A stretch of DNA of 64,000 bases from Siminovitchia fortis (GCF_003605365.2 NZ_QYTU02000011.1:1-64000), one strand, 5' to 3'. Shown: positions 37,330 through 46,107, numbered from the stretch's first letter. Numbers and translations: made by a program. The notes: generated by a model from the sequence alone, not told the origin.

Positions 37330-37364
37330 AGCCGGAGGAAGTGCCTTCCGGCTCTAGCTTTTTT
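37326..37364 (+). terminator. fdhD terminator
   Basis: 12-bp stem CTAGAGCCGGA / TCCGGCTCTAG followed by CTTTTTTT; the fdhD TAG is within the 5' arm. Confidence 0.9.
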
Positions 37365-37370
37365 TCATAA

Positions 37371-37400
37371 GAAAAGACGCTTTTCGTAGAAAGCGCCTTT
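37371..37400 (-). terminator. ykuV terminator
   Basis: GGCGCTTT-ctacg-AAAAGCGTC on the minus strand, one mismatch, followed by TTTTC. Confidence 0.6.
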
Positions 37401-37408
37401 CCCTCTTT

Positions 37409-37864
37409 TTATTCTTTTTTCTCCAATTCACCCAACACACGGTTCACCCGTTTTTCAAGCATTTTCATTCCGCCGCCTCCGGCTTGGAAATGGCGTAATT
37501 GGCCGTCTTTATCAAATACGTAATAAGCCGGTACATATTCATTTTGGAAAGCATCTGCCAGCTTCAATTGGCTGTCAACAAAAATAGGCTGTGTGATATC
37601 ATGCTCATCTGCAACTTTTTTAATCTCGTCTATGTCCAGGTCATTTTCAGATCTCGGCATATGAACGGCTACAACATTCAATTTATCCTTATATGCATCA
37701 CGGAATTCGTTAACCTGAGGCATAGCTTCCTTGCAAAGGTGGCAGCTTATTGACCAATAGTGGATTAATGTAGGCTTCTCCCCTATCAAATCTTCTTTTG
37801 TCACCTGTCCGTTAAGCCATTCGGCTGCACCTTCCAGTTCAGGCATTGGTTCACGCAATTTCAT
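37409..37864 (-). CDS. ykuV: thiol-disulfide oxidoreductase YkuV
   Basis: 151 aa thioredoxin-fold protein with active site C41-H-L-C44 (SISCHLCKEAMPQVNEF), cis-Pro in YVPAYYVF. Close to B. subtilis YkuV, a redoxin that reduces partner disulfides; likely cytosolic because it has no signal peptide from ATG 37864. Directly downstream of ykuU, its likely partner, with a dispersed repeat between. Confidence 0.93.
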   Translation of the reverse strand: MKLREPMPELEGAAEWLNGQVTKEDLIGEKPTLIHYWSISCHLCKEAMPQVNEFRDAYKDKLNVVAVHMPRSENDLDIDEIKKVADEHDITQPIFVDSQLKLADAFQNEYVPAYYVFDKDGQLRHFQAGGGGMKMLEKRVNRVLGELEKKE

Positions 37865-37943
37865 AAAGCGATCCCTCTCTTCTTTGGAAAATTTTAAGCT
37901 CTGATATATGAAAGACAGACACAATTAGTGCCTGTCCTGTTAA

Positions 37944-38012
37944 TGTCCGGCCGCCATCGGCTCGAGGTCGCTTTAGCGCTTATCTCCCCTAGACAGCGGC
38001 CTTCGCTTTTCT
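37944..38012 (-). repeat. dispersed intergenic repeat, type B, shortened copy
   Basis: Minus-strand start ATAGAAAAGCGAAGGCCGC about 7 nt after the ykuU stop, end GATGGCGGCCGGACA. The inner hairpin core seen in the other type B copies is missing. Confidence 0.75.
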
Positions 38013-38018
38013 ATTTTA

Positions 38019-38567
38019 TTAAACGTTCAATGTTTCTTGGCCAGGTCTCCAGTTTGCAGGGCAAAGTCCACCAGTTTGCAACGCTTGAAGTACCCGAAGG
38101 GTTTCGTCAACGTCACGGCCGATGTTGTTATGGTTGACAACAGAGTACATCAATTCACCTTCCGGGTTGATGATGTACAATCCGCGAAGTGCGATACCTT
38201 CTTCTTCGATCAGTACTCCATATTCACGGGAAACAACATGGTTAGTATCCGCAGCAAGCGGGTATTTCAGATCGCCAAGACCGTTGTCTTTGCGATCAGT
38301 GTTGATCCAAGCCAAGTGAGTGTGGATAGTATCAGTGGATACACCGATTACTTCTGCATCCAAATCTTCGAACTCGTCATAGCGGTCGGAAAGGGCCGTA
38401 ATTTCAGTTGGGCAAACAAATGTGAAGTCCATAGGATAGAAGAAAAGAACTGTCCATTTGTCGTTTTTCATGTTTTCTTCAAGGCTTACTTTACCAAATT
38501 CCTTGTTTGGCAATACTGCTTCCATTTCAAAGCGCGGTGCTTGTTTTCCTACCATACGTTCTGCCAT
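38019..38567 (-). CDS. ykuU: 2-Cys peroxiredoxin YkuU
   Basis: 182 aa AhpC/TSA peroxiredoxin. Peroxidatic C52 in DFTFVCPTEI, resolving C169 in GGLCPANWRP; typical 2-Cys, decameric family. Reduces H2O2 or organic peroxides, probably re-reduced by YkuV. Own promoter 85 nt upstream, with a 5' hairpin in the leader. Confidence 0.95.
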   Translation of the reverse strand: MAERMVGKQAPRFEMEAVLPNKEFGKVSLEENMKNDKWTVLFFYPMDFTFVCPTEITALSDRYDEFEDLDAEVIGVSTDTIHTHLAWINTDRKDNGLGDLKYPLAADTNHVVSREYGVLIEEEGIALRGLYIINPEGELMYSVVNHNNIGRDVDETLRVLQALQTGGLCPANWRPGQETLNV

Positions 38568-38599
38568 TTAAAATCCCTCCGTTAAAAATTTACTATTTA

Positions 38600-38679
38600 A
38601 CTGAGAAATGTCTATGTATTTTCTCAGTGCACTACCTCATCACAATAGTTATTATAGGATAATCCTAAGGACAAGTCAA
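38600..38679 (-). promoter_or_regulatory. ykuU promoter and leader hairpin
   Basis: Sigma-A promoter on the minus strand: TTGACT (38674-38679), 17 nt, TATAAT (38651-38656), nearly consensus. The transcript then begins around 38644 and includes a 9-bp hairpin ACTGAGAAA / TTTCTCAGT at 38600-38628, near the 5' end, without a U tail. No good PerR box. Confidence 0.8.
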
Positions 38680-38817
38680 CATTAATTATAATAAATTTAA
38701 ATAAAAAATCATTACTAATTAATGCGCTTGCCTTTTTACACCTTCTTATGTATCCCACAAAAACGGATAAATATTCCACCTATTTCAGTCTACCATGACT
38801 TTTATCGACAACAAAAT

Positions 38818-38856
38818 AAAATGCTCCGTACCGCCATATCAAAGACGGGAGCATTC
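38818..38856 (-). terminator. ccpC terminator
   Basis: AATGCTCC / GGAGCATT stem with long loop, followed by TTATTTTGTT on the minus strand. Confidence 0.7.
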
Positions 38857-39742
38857 AGCCAATATCCCCATGATCCTCATTGAATTCACGGACAACATCC
38901 AAAAATGCCTGAACCTGCCTCAATTCAAAAGCGGAATCGTAGCCGAGCAGCCATGTATCACGTTTGATCGGCATCCCCTTTTCATCAAGGAGAGGGATTT
39001 GAAACATGTTTTTATCCGGGCCGTTCAGTGTAATGGCAGGCAGGATGGCATATCCAATTCCGTTGTATGCCATTTGCTTGCATGTCTCGATCTGGTCTAC
39101 AACGATTGTTCTTTTTGGCGCCGTTTGAAATTGGCGATGCCACCAATCCTGGATCTCCTGATAATAATTCGAATCACTTTTAAACTGGATAAAAGGACGA
39201 TCGGTTTGAAACACTTGTTCTATTTTTTTGATTTCCTTGTCAACAAGATAGAGACTGTCCTCAAATAAATGATATTTTGAACTTTTCCAATCCGTCGCTC
39301 CCCTGATGATGCCAATATGCACTTCCCCTCCGTAAAGCGCCTTTAGGATTTCACTGCTCCATCCGGTAATAAGTGAAATTTTCGCATTGGGGTACAAACT
39401 CACAAATTTCTTCAGTACTTTTGGGAGCCAATTTTGGCCAACGATCGAAGCGCAGGCTATTTTTAATGTCCCGTGTACATGCGTTTCAAGAGCCTGGATT
39501 TCTTCTACCACCTGTTCTTCTTTCTCCAGCATCTCTTTTGCAAATTTAATGACAATCTCCCCTGACGGGGTAAGAATCAAACCTTTCTGTGAACGGATAA
39601 ATAATTTCGTTCCCCATTGCTTTTCTATATTCTGCAGCCGCTGGGACAAGGCAGGCTGGGAAACAAAAAGCTTTTCCGCTGCCTTCCGCATATTCATTTC
39701 TTCAGCAAGCACGGTTAGAAAACGTAAATCTGTGTTGGACAT
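38855..39742 (-). CDS. ccpC: LysR-family regulator CcpC
   Basis: 295 aa. N-terminal wHTH (MNMRKAAEKLFVSQPALSQR) and a type-2 periplasmic-like effector domain. Strong likeness to B. subtilis CcpC (YkuM), e.g. SLITGWSSEILKALYGGEVH and DQIETCKQMAYNGIGYAILP. CcpC represses citB and citZ and senses citrate; citB/citZ are not in this window. Neighbour of darB (ykuL), as in B. subtilis, with a DHA2 exporter inserted between. Confidence 0.93.
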   Translation of the reverse strand: MSNTDLRFLTVLAEEMNMRKAAEKLFVSQPALSQRLQNIEKQWGTKLFIRSQKGLILTPSGEIVIKFAKEMLEKEEQVVEEIQALETHVHGTLKIACASIVGQNWLPKVLKKFVSLYPNAKISLITGWSSEILKALYGGEVHIGIIRGATDWKSSKYHLFEDSLYLVDKEIKKIEQVFQTDRPFIQFKSDSNYYQEIQDWWHRQFQTAPKRTIVVDQIETCKQMAYNGIGYAILPAITLNGPDKNMFQIPLLDEKGMPIKRDTWLLGYDSAFELRQVQAFLDVVREFNEDHGDIG

Positions 39743-39812
39743 AAAAAAACCTCTTAATTTAGTATTTCAGCGTTTCACTTGGTGTCATTCAATCGGATTG
39801 CTTGTACAATGC

Positions 39813-41318
39813 TTAAGCAACAGCTTTACTTTTTTTCGGCAGTAGAAGTACCAAAAAGAAACTGATGATACCAAACACAAGCACCGCTATATATACGGAA
39901 TGCAATGAATGGGACAGTCCCTCCTGCAACAAGTGCTTGACCGATTCGCCCAATTCAGCCCGATGTTCCTCGGTAAGCAGCATATTAGTGGAGTCCAGCG
40001 TAAGGTTTTGGCCTGTTTTGCCTCCATGTTCCGCAAAATAACGGAGGATCTGGCCATTGAGAATTCCGCCTAGCAAAGCCGCACCTACAGTATTCCCCAA
40101 GTTTCTCATAAACATATTGGCTGCGGTCGTGATACCGCGCTGTTTCCAACCAACTGCCCCTTGTATAAGCACAATAAACGAGGTGCTTGTAAGCCCCATT
40201 CCGACTCCTACACAAAATGAGGAAAAAGCAGCCCCTATTGGCCCGGCCGACGGTACAATCGTAACGAACAAGCCACCGCCGGCGACAAGAAAAATGCCGC
40301 CGATAAAGGAGGTGGAACGATAGCCAATTTTTATGATCAATTTGCCGGCGGCTGTTGATGCCAAAGGCCAGCCGATGGACATCGCAGTCAAAGTGAACCC
40401 GGCAATTGTTGCACTTTTTTCCATCACTCCTTGTACATATGCGGGTAAAAAGCTTGATATCCCTATCAGCATCAACCCTGTTGTAAAAGAGACAAGATTG
40501 GCGACCAAAATGGGCCGGATTTTCCAGATTTCAAGCGGCACCATAGGTTCGGCAGCCCTTTTCTCTTGTAAAATAAACATCAGGAAAGCGGCGGCTGCAA
40601 TAACTGCAAGTGCTATTACCTGAGGAGAGGACCAGGAGAATCGGACGCCCCCCTCCACTAAAATGATCATGAAAAATGAAATGGCTACAGTCAGGAGTCC
40701 GGCACCGGCATAATCGATATCCGGTTTCTTTTTCTCAATCGTTTCATGCAAAAAAAGCCAAATACCGATAATGGACAGGGCTCCTAACGGAATGCTTACC
40801 CAAAAAACCCATCTCCAGCTTAAATACTCTACAAGGAGACCACCCACTGCCGGCCCCATGATTGCAGAGATTCCCCAGACACTTGATAAATATCCCTGCA
40901 CTTGGGCACGTTCCTCAGCTGTATAAATATCTCCGACTATCGTTGTTGCGATCGGCATGACAGCCCCGGCACCCAGCCCCTGAATGAGCCTAAAGATAAT
41001 AAGCTGCTTCATGGACCCCGAAACGCCGCATAAAAATGATCCGATCAAAAATATACTGACCCCTATCGTTAAAATCGGCTTTCTTCCATATAAATCCGAC
41101 AGTTTCCCATAAATAAGGACCGTAACTGTATTCATTAATAAAAATGCGGAGAAAACCCAGCTGTAGTGGGCAAATCCTCCTAAATCCCCTATGATGGCCG
41201 GCATAGCGGTGGCAACAATCGTCGCTTCAACGGCCCCGATGAACATTGCCAGCATAACAGATGCAAGTACATACGGGCGTTTCGTACGGTTTGGAATGTT
41301 TTTGGCCATCTCCCCCAT
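39813..41318 (-). CDS. DHA2-family MFS drug/H+ antiporter
   Basis: 501 aa, 14 predicted spans (EmrB/QacA type). Motif A between TM2-3 (GKLSDLYGRKPILTIG), motif C RLIQGLGAGAVMPIA in TM5-like segment and GPAVGGLLVEYLSW. Likely exports toxic lipophilic or cationic compounds; substrate unknown. ATG 41318 with GAGGAG 7 nt upstream. It interrupts the usual ccpC-ykuL neighbourhood. Confidence 0.88.
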   Translation of the reverse strand: MGEMAKNIPNRTKRPYVLASVMLAMFIGAVEATIVATAMPAIIGDLGGFAHYSWVFSAFLLMNTVTVLIYGKLSDLYGRKPILTIGVSIFLIGSFLCGVSGSMKQLIIFRLIQGLGAGAVMPIATTIVGDIYTAEERAQVQGYLSSVWGISAIMGPAVGGLLVEYLSWRWVFWVSIPLGALSIIGIWLFLHETIEKKKPDIDYAGAGLLTVAISFFMIILVEGGVRFSWSSPQVIALAVIAAAAFLMFILQEKRAAEPMVPLEIWKIRPILVANLVSFTTGLMLIGISSFLPAYVQGVMEKSATIAGFTLTAMSIGWPLASTAAGKLIIKIGYRSTSFIGGIFLVAGGGLFVTIVPSAGPIGAAFSSFCVGVGMGLTSTSFIVLIQGAVGWKQRGITTAANMFMRNLGNTVGAALLGGILNGQILRYFAEHGGKTGQNLTLDSTNMLLTEEHRAELGESVKHLLQEGLSHSLHSVYIAVLVFGIISFFLVLLLPKKSKAVA

Positions 41319-41347
41319 TATCCCACTCCTCGTATTAAAATAAAAAA

Positions 41348-41377
41348 ATTGGGCTCCCGATGAAAGGGAGCCTCCTT
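41348..41377 (-). terminator. darB terminator
   Basis: GGCTCCC-tttcatc-GGGAGCC followed by CAATTTTTTT on the minus strand. Confidence 0.85.
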
Positions 41378-41393
41378 TTTAAACATTTTTACA

Positions 41394-41822
41394 TTAAAGT
41401 TGCAATTTTAGCTCTTTCAATAGGGCTCTTCTTGTAACAATGCCTTCAAAGTATCCCTCTTCGTCAAGAACACATAAAAAAGGGTGGTCGATCAGCAGGC
41501 CCACTGCTTTTTTAAAATGATCATGGAGCATAACAATCGGAATATTTACAGCCATGACATCCTCGACTTTTTTATCACTGAGCTTTTCGAATTCGATCCT
41601 TTCCAACCCAAGGATTGATTCTGTAATGATAGCAGAACTGATTAAACCGTGTAATTTAAAGCGGGCATCAAGCACCGGGATTGCAGAATAGCCGCTCTTT
41701 GTCAAAACAAGCAAAGCATGCTCTAAATTATTTCCTACTTGCACATGGGCCACTTTTTCAGACGGAATCATGTAGTCACTGATTTTCGGTTCTGTATACG
41801 CCTGACTTTTCAAGGAAATCAT
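41394..41822 (-). CDS. darB: CBS-domain c-di-AMP receptor DarB/CbpB
   Basis: 142 aa with two CBS domains (about 10-70 and 80-140) and no extra domain: ISDYMIPSEKVAHVQVGNN...SGYSAIPVLD and MLHDHFKKAVGLL..FLCVLDEEGYFEGIV. This is YkuL, called DarB in B. subtilis and CbpB in Listeria, which binds c-di-AMP and, when free of it, activates Rel and pyruvate carboxylase. It lies between ccpC and ykuJ as in B. subtilis. Confidence 0.88.
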   Translation of the reverse strand: MISLKSQAYTEPKISDYMIPSEKVAHVQVGNNLEHALLVLTKSGYSAIPVLDARFKLHGLISSAIITESILGLERIEFEKLSDKKVEDVMAVNIPIVMLHDHFKKAVGLLIDHPFLCVLDEEGYFEGIVTRRALLKELKLQL

Positions 41823-41949
41823 TTTTAAACTCCCTCATCTCTTTACAAAATCATTCTAATATCATTTTACCATAAATTTAGAAAAGGGAAACAAATCTGT
41901 GATATGAAAAATCTTTTTATAACAAAAGGCGAGGCGGCTTAAAGGTGAA

Positions 41950-41984
41950 AAGGCTTCCGCTTCAAGGAGCAAGCGGAAGGGAAA
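41950..41984 (-). terminator. ykuJ terminator
   Basis: CTTCCGCTT / AAGCGGAAG stem followed by CCTTTTCACC on the minus strand; weak U tail. Confidence 0.6.
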
Positions 41985-41988
41985 AAGT

Positions 41989-42240
41989 TTAACTTAATGC
42001 TTTTTCTTCTTGGACAATATCGAATATCTCTATAGCTGCAGCATCAATGTCATCAAATTGATATGTCTGCTTATTATCCTTATCGTACTCTTCCACTTCA
42101 AATGTTCCTGTGCCTGAAAAGTACTTCACTTGGCAGATGACTTTCCCGTTCACTTCAAACTGTCTTTGCGGAACGTCTTCTTGGCCCTCCATACTTTGCA
42201 TTGTTTGCAGTCTTTGAATGATACCTAATAGTTGTGACAT
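41989..42240 (-). CDS. ykuJ: YkuJ-family protein (DUF1797)
   Basis: 83 aa acidic soluble protein. Segments MSQLLGIIQRLQTMQ and FEVNGKVICQVKYF match YkuJ; function unknown but conserved in Bacillaceae next to ykuL. ATG follows AAAGGGG. Confidence 0.85.
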   Translation of the reverse strand: MSQLLGIIQRLQTMQSMEGQEDVPQRQFEVNGKVICQVKYFSGTGTFEVEEYDKDNKQTYQFDDIDAAAIEIFDIVQEEKALS

Positions 42241-42430
42241 GTTTTAACCCCTTTCTTTGGGAAGACACACTTATTATAAAAGATGCCCCTTAGACAATGC
42301 AAATCGTTTTTTATTTGCGGAGGGTGCTGGTTTTCGAAAAAAATTAGACAGGATGGGCCTGCCTCTGAGTAATTTCCCGGGGAGGCCGCTTTTCAAACCA
42401 CCCCGGAAGCCTTTTTCGCAAAAAATTTTC

Positions 42431-42652
42431 TTATTGATCTTCCTTTATATTCAACAATGACTCGTTCAGTTTTTTTAGAGACCTGATGATTGTTTTCTTT
42501 CGGTTATATCCTTTGACGTTGACGGAAACTCCGTTCATGCTTGTATTCACTTTACCCCATGAACCGTAAGGCTTGAAACCGTAAATATAAATTTTGATGA
42601 TACCTGATTTTGAAGGCAGGAAAACAGCTTCATAATCTTTGTTTTTTTTCAT
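42431..42652 (-). CDS. uncharacterised 73-aa protein
   Basis: 73 aa, basic, beta-rich (EAVFLPSKSGIIKIYIYGF), ending LNIKEDQ, with a GAAGGAGAT-like ribosome site about 10 nt before ATG. No family recognised; it lies in the slot of B. subtilis ykuK/ykzF. A GC-rich hairpin (CCGGGG / CCCCGG, 42373-42408) lies between it and ykuJ. Confidence 0.6.
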   Translation of the reverse strand: MKKNKDYEAVFLPSKSGIIKIYIYGFKPYGSWGKVNTSMNGVSVNVKGYNRKKTIIRSLKKLNESLLNIKEDQ

Positions 42653-42870
42653 TTCTGCATCTCCTTCCTTGCAAGCTCTCTTGGCTATATGTCAATTAAT
42701 CATTGTAAATTTCCCTTTCACTGACAAAGTTAATATACACCTGGGATGCTCCGTTTTCAAGTAAAAATTCCGCAGGTTTTCATCTTTAACAAGGCACGTC
42801 TTTTCATTCCAGACGCATAATGATATAATTATATGTAAATTTCATCATTTAAAGAAAGGAGAGCCCATTT

Positions 42871-43332
42871 GTGGATCAGGAAACCAGAAGAACAGCTCCA
42901 CTGGAACCGACAATCGAGAACTTGTCACAAGCTATTTTCACGGTCAACAGACACGCAAAGACAGCCCTTAATCCGAAATTCCTTTACAGCCTGAAAAAAC
43001 AGGCGCTTGAAAAAATGATCAGGGAAAAGAAAGCATCCAAAGCAGGGCTGCATTTTTCAAGAAACCCGAGATTCAGCCAACAGCAATCGGATGTTTTAGT
43101 CAAATGCGGCGATTATACATTTCATATTCCGCCTACAAAGGAAGATTTTGAACAATTACCTCATTTAGGCCATCTTGATCAACATTCCCGCAATCCAAAA
43201 ACATGCATGTCGCTAAGTAAAGCGAAACAACTCCTTCAAGAATATACCGGTCTCAAAGAACCCAGACAAGAACATCAAAAAAGAAAGCAGCAGAAGCCCG
43301 TGTTTAAAAAACTGGGTGACAGCTTTTTTTAA
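42871..43332 (+). CDS. ykyB: YkyB-like protein
   Basis: 153 aa from GTG 42871 after AAAGGAGAG. Segments ENLSQAIFTVNRHAKTA, GLHFSRNPRFSQQQSDVLV, RNPKTCMSLSKAKQLL identify YkyB, a conserved basic protein of unknown role. Ends with a Lys/Gln-rich tail. Confidence 0.9.
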   Translation: MDQETRRTAPLEPTIENLSQAIFTVNRHAKTALNPKFLYSLKKQALEKMIREKKASKAGLHFSRNPRFSQQQSDVLVKCGDYTFHIPPTKEDFEQLPHLGHLDQHSRNPKTCMSLSKAKQLLQEYTGLKEPRQEHQKRKQQKPVFKKLGDSFF

Positions 43333-43468
43333 TCGAATCCATGTGTCAGCAGCTTGATTCCGGCACACCGCTTGCATCCTTTTTGCTGTGTAATGTCCTT
43401 CTTAGCCCGTTCGAACCGCCGTATAGGGGACAGGCTTTGGCAAAAACAGTATTCTAGTTCTTATTACA

Positions 43469-43505
43469 CCGTAAAGCCGCTGACTTTTTGTCAGCGGCTT
43501 TACGG
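43469..43505. terminator. bidirectional terminator ykyB/ykwC
   Basis: Perfect 16-bp stem CCGTAAAGCCGCTGAC and its complement with loop TTTTT. It lies 12 nt past the ykwC stop and about 137 nt past ykyB. Confidence 0.72.
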
Positions 43506-43516
43506 GTTTACGGGGA

Positions 43517-44380
43517 CTATCTCCAATATTTTATTAAGGCTTGTGTTCCACTGTCTTCCTCGCCCTTTTCCGCCAAAGTTTTATACATCTTTTCGGCAAG
43601 CGCAAGACCAGGCAACTCCAATCCCATTTTCTTCGCTTCATCAAGGGCGATTCCCATGTCTTTTATAAAATGTTTGATAAAAAACCCTGGTGAAAAGTCA
43701 TCCTTCAATACCCGCGGAATGAGATTCGACATGGACCAGCTTCCTGCTGCTCCTGTACTGATGGATGAGAGCATTTTCTCAGGATCAAGACCGGCCTTTT
43801 GCGCGTATACGAGGGCTTCGGTTACACCAATCATGTTGGACGCAATCGCTATTTGATTGCACATCTTCGTATGCTGGCCTGCTCCTGCTTCTCCCTGGAA
43901 TACTATATTATTGCCAAGTACCGCAAAAATGGGGCGGACTTCATTAAAGGCCTCTTCGGTTCCTCCGGCCATGATGGAAAGGGTTCCGTTTTTGGCACCT
44001 ATATCCCCTCCTGAAACAGGTGCATCCAAAGCATCCATTCCAAGCTTCTCCGCTTCTTCAAAGATTTTTTTGGCCATCGTCGGAGTGGAAGTCGTCATAT
44101 CAATGACAATTTTTCCTTTACCCGCTCCTGCAAAAATTCCGTTGTCATCAAAATACACGCTTTCTACGTCGTGTGGATAGCCCACCATTGTAATAATGAC
44201 ATCTGTTTCTTCAGCAACTTCTTTAGGTGACGCTTTCCAGTGTGCCCCTTCCGAAAGCAAATCTTCAGCTTTCTCCTTTGTGCGGGTATAGATGAAGACG
44301 GGATAACCGTTCTTCATTAAATTGCGAACCATCGCCTTCCCCATGACACCGATTCCAATAAAACCGATTTTTTTCTCCAT
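43517..44380 (-). CDS. ykwC: NAD(P)-dependent beta-hydroxyacid dehydrogenase YkwC
   Basis: 287 aa. N-terminal Rossmann GFIGIGVMGKAMVRNL, substrate motif DAPVSGGDIGAKNGTL, catalytic Lys in GAGQHTKMCNQI, C-terminal helical domain. 3-hydroxyisobutyrate / tartronate-semialdehyde dehydrogenase type; substrate unknown. Followed by an SDR gene upstream in the same direction (19 nt gap), so the two are likely cotranscribed. Confidence 0.92.
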   Translation of the reverse strand: MEKKIGFIGIGVMGKAMVRNLMKNGYPVFIYTRTKEKAEDLLSEGAHWKASPKEVAEETDVIITMVGYPHDVESVYFDDNGIFAGAGKGKIVIDMTTSTPTMAKKIFEEAEKLGMDALDAPVSGGDIGAKNGTLSIMAGGTEEAFNEVRPIFAVLGNNIVFQGEAGAGQHTKMCNQIAIASNMIGVTEALVYAQKAGLDPEKMLSSISTGAAGSWSMSNLIPRVLKDDFSPGFFIKHFIKDMGIALDEAKKMGLELPGLALAEKMYKTLAEKGEEDSGTQALIKYWR

Positions 44381-44399
44381 TAGCTGAACAGCCTCCCTT

Positions 44400-45194
44400 T
44401 TAAATGGACCTTAGTTTTCCGCCGTCTACCACAAATGTGCTGCCTGTCATATATGTATTTCCTTCTGAAGCAAGAAAAACGACAACTTTTGCAAATTCCT
44501 CCGGCTTTCCGTCCCTTCCAAGAGGAATGTCCTTCTTTGACCGTGCTTTTATCTCATCTACGGAGACCCCTTCCCTTTGGGCATGCGCCTCATCCAGATG
44601 CTCTACTCTTTCGGTTGCAATTCTTCCGGGGCCCACCGTATTTACAAGAATATTATACTTGGCAAATTCATCTGCAATCGTTTTTGAAAGACCCACGATA
44701 CCCAGCCTGAATGTATTGGACAAAATCAGTCCGGGAATGGGTTCCCTGATCGAAGAAGAAGCGATATTTATGATTCTGCCGCCCTTTTCTTTTAAAAATG
44801 GGAGCGCTTCCCGAATCACCCTGATATATGATAGCAGGTTCAGCTCAAATGAACGCTGCCAATCCTGATCATTCAAATCTTCGAAACTTCCGGCCGGCGG
44901 TCCGCCGGCATTATTAATCAATATATCGATTCTTCCGAACACATCAACTGTATGCTTGACTGTGCGCCTGATATCGTCGGGATTGGTGATGTCACAGCGT
45001 ATGTATTCCACCTTGCCGCCCTGTAAGCGATTAAGCTCATTCGCCACTTGTTTCAACTGATCCTCGCTCCGGCTGGCAATCATGACGTCTGTTCCTTCCC
45101 GGACAAACTGTTCAGCGATGGCTTTTCCCAAACCTTGGCTGGAAGCCATAACAAGGGCCTTTTTATCTTTCAAACCCAAATCCAAATCTCTCAT
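44400..45194 (-). CDS. short-chain dehydrogenase-like protein with altered active site
   Basis: 264 aa Rossmann SDR. Cofactor site ASSQGLGKAIAEQF, NNAG motif ILINNAGGPP, catalytic Ser in NIASSS, C-terminal TGSTFVVDGG. Where classical SDRs have YxxxK this one reads LSNTFRLGIVGLSK, so the Tyr is missing; this is seen in a FabG-like SDR subgroup and may mean a different reaction or a binding role. AAGGAG precedes ATG by about 8 nt. Similar position to ykvO. Confidence 0.85.
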   Translation of the reverse strand: MRDLDLGLKDKKALVMASSQGLGKAIAEQFVREGTDVMIASRSEDQLKQVANELNRLQGGKVEYIRCDITNPDDIRRTVKHTVDVFGRIDILINNAGGPPAGSFEDLNDQDWQRSFELNLLSYIRVIREALPFLKEKGGRIINIASSSIREPIPGLILSNTFRLGIVGLSKTIADEFAKYNILVNTVGPGRIATERVEHLDEAHAQREGVSVDEIKARSKKDIPLGRDGKPEEFAKVVVFLASEGNTYMTGSTFVVDGGKLRSI

Positions 45195-45330
45195 CTCCTT
45201 TTCCCTTCATTCCTGTCACAAGTATAGCACAAGAATCAACCTGCAATCGCCTGAATATACCCGGCAAACAGTAGAGGAATTCCGGATTAGGAAAACGTGA
45301 AGCTTAGCTGCGGTAACCTGGAAGATCACA

Positions 45331-45358
45331 TAAAAAAAGGAAGACACAAAGTCTTCCA
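45331..45358 (-). terminator. terminator-like hairpin
   Basis: GGAAGAC-tttgt-GTCTTCC followed by TTTTTTT on the minus strand. The transcript it ends is unclear; no gene is seen on the minus strand between here and ykvS (45590). The rest of 45195-45589 is AT-rich with no gene. Confidence 0.65.
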
Positions 45359-45589
45359 ATAAAAGGGGGAAAAATGAGATTGACATGACTACTAGAAAAT
45401 TCCAATCAGCCATGATTAGTATTTTATTACCCAAAACTTGACCAAATAACCTCTTTTTTTAAAATTTTTTTATTTCATTTTTGTTACAACATCCGTGCAT
45501 GTGTACATGGAAGGAACCGTTATTATTTTTACGATTGCACTTTTATTAAAAATAGTGCAAACTAGATAAAAAATAAAGGGGAGAAGCCA

Positions 45590-45781
45590 ATGAAAATTGC
45601 TAAAGTCGGTGACCTCATTGAATTCAAGGACGGCCTTAGAGGAATAGTTGAAAAAATAAATGAAAACTCGGTAATTGTAGACTTGACATATATGAAAAAT
45701 TACCGTGATCTCGAACTGGAAGAAAAAACTGTCATTAACCATAAAAACTATAAAATTATTAATGAATCAGTCAAGCTTTGA
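45590..45781 (+). CDS. ykvS: YkvS family protein (DUF2187)
   Basis: 63 aa. Small KOW/SH3-like beta protein: KVGDLIEFKDGLRGIVEKI then NSVIVDLTYMKNY. Function unknown. AGGGGAG 7 nt upstream of ATG. Confidence 0.88.
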   Translation: MKIAKVGDLIEFKDGLRGIVEKINENSVIVDLTYMKNYRDLELEEKTVINHKNYKIINESVKL

Positions 45782-45855
45782 AACAACGCGCAGGCGTACA
45801 AGTTGAAGAACAAAAGCGCTAACGCGCCCTTAAACACGTCCCAAGTGTAGATGAA

Positions 45856-46107
45856 TCACTTGGGACTTTTTCTCGCTTCTATCATAGTGCCATTGCAGTA
45901 AGGACAATGAATTTCTACTTCTTCCCCTTTATTCAAATCCACACTAAATTCACCGATAATGTACTCAGGAACGTCATCGGTTTTTTTACAATCTATACAT
46001 TTGAATAGTACGGTTACTATTTCTTCATCAAAGCGCAATGGATCATCCTCATTTAACCAATCCAAATCAGACGACTCACCCTGGCCTTTTTTGATAGGGG
46101 ATACCAT
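45856..46107 (-). CDS. small zinc-ribbon protein of the IS91-like element
   Basis: 83 aa, overlapping the transposase end by 32 bp. Two Cys pairs (CIDCKK and CPYC) suggest a zinc ribbon; acidic N-terminal half. The last codons are in the arm of the 45838-45866 hairpin. Conserved association with the transposase is suspected but not proven; could be a passenger or accessory gene. Confidence 0.6.
   Translation of the reverse strand: MVSPIKKGQGESSDLDWLNEDDPLRFDEEIVTVLFKCIDCKKTDDVPEYIIGEFSVDLNKGEEVEIHCPYCNGTMIEARKSPK

Noticed and set aside
38641-38680. PerR or Fur box upstream of ykuU
   Set aside because: TATAATAACTATTG only matches one half of the TTATAAT-N-ATTATAA consensus well; the TATAAT is better explained as the -10.
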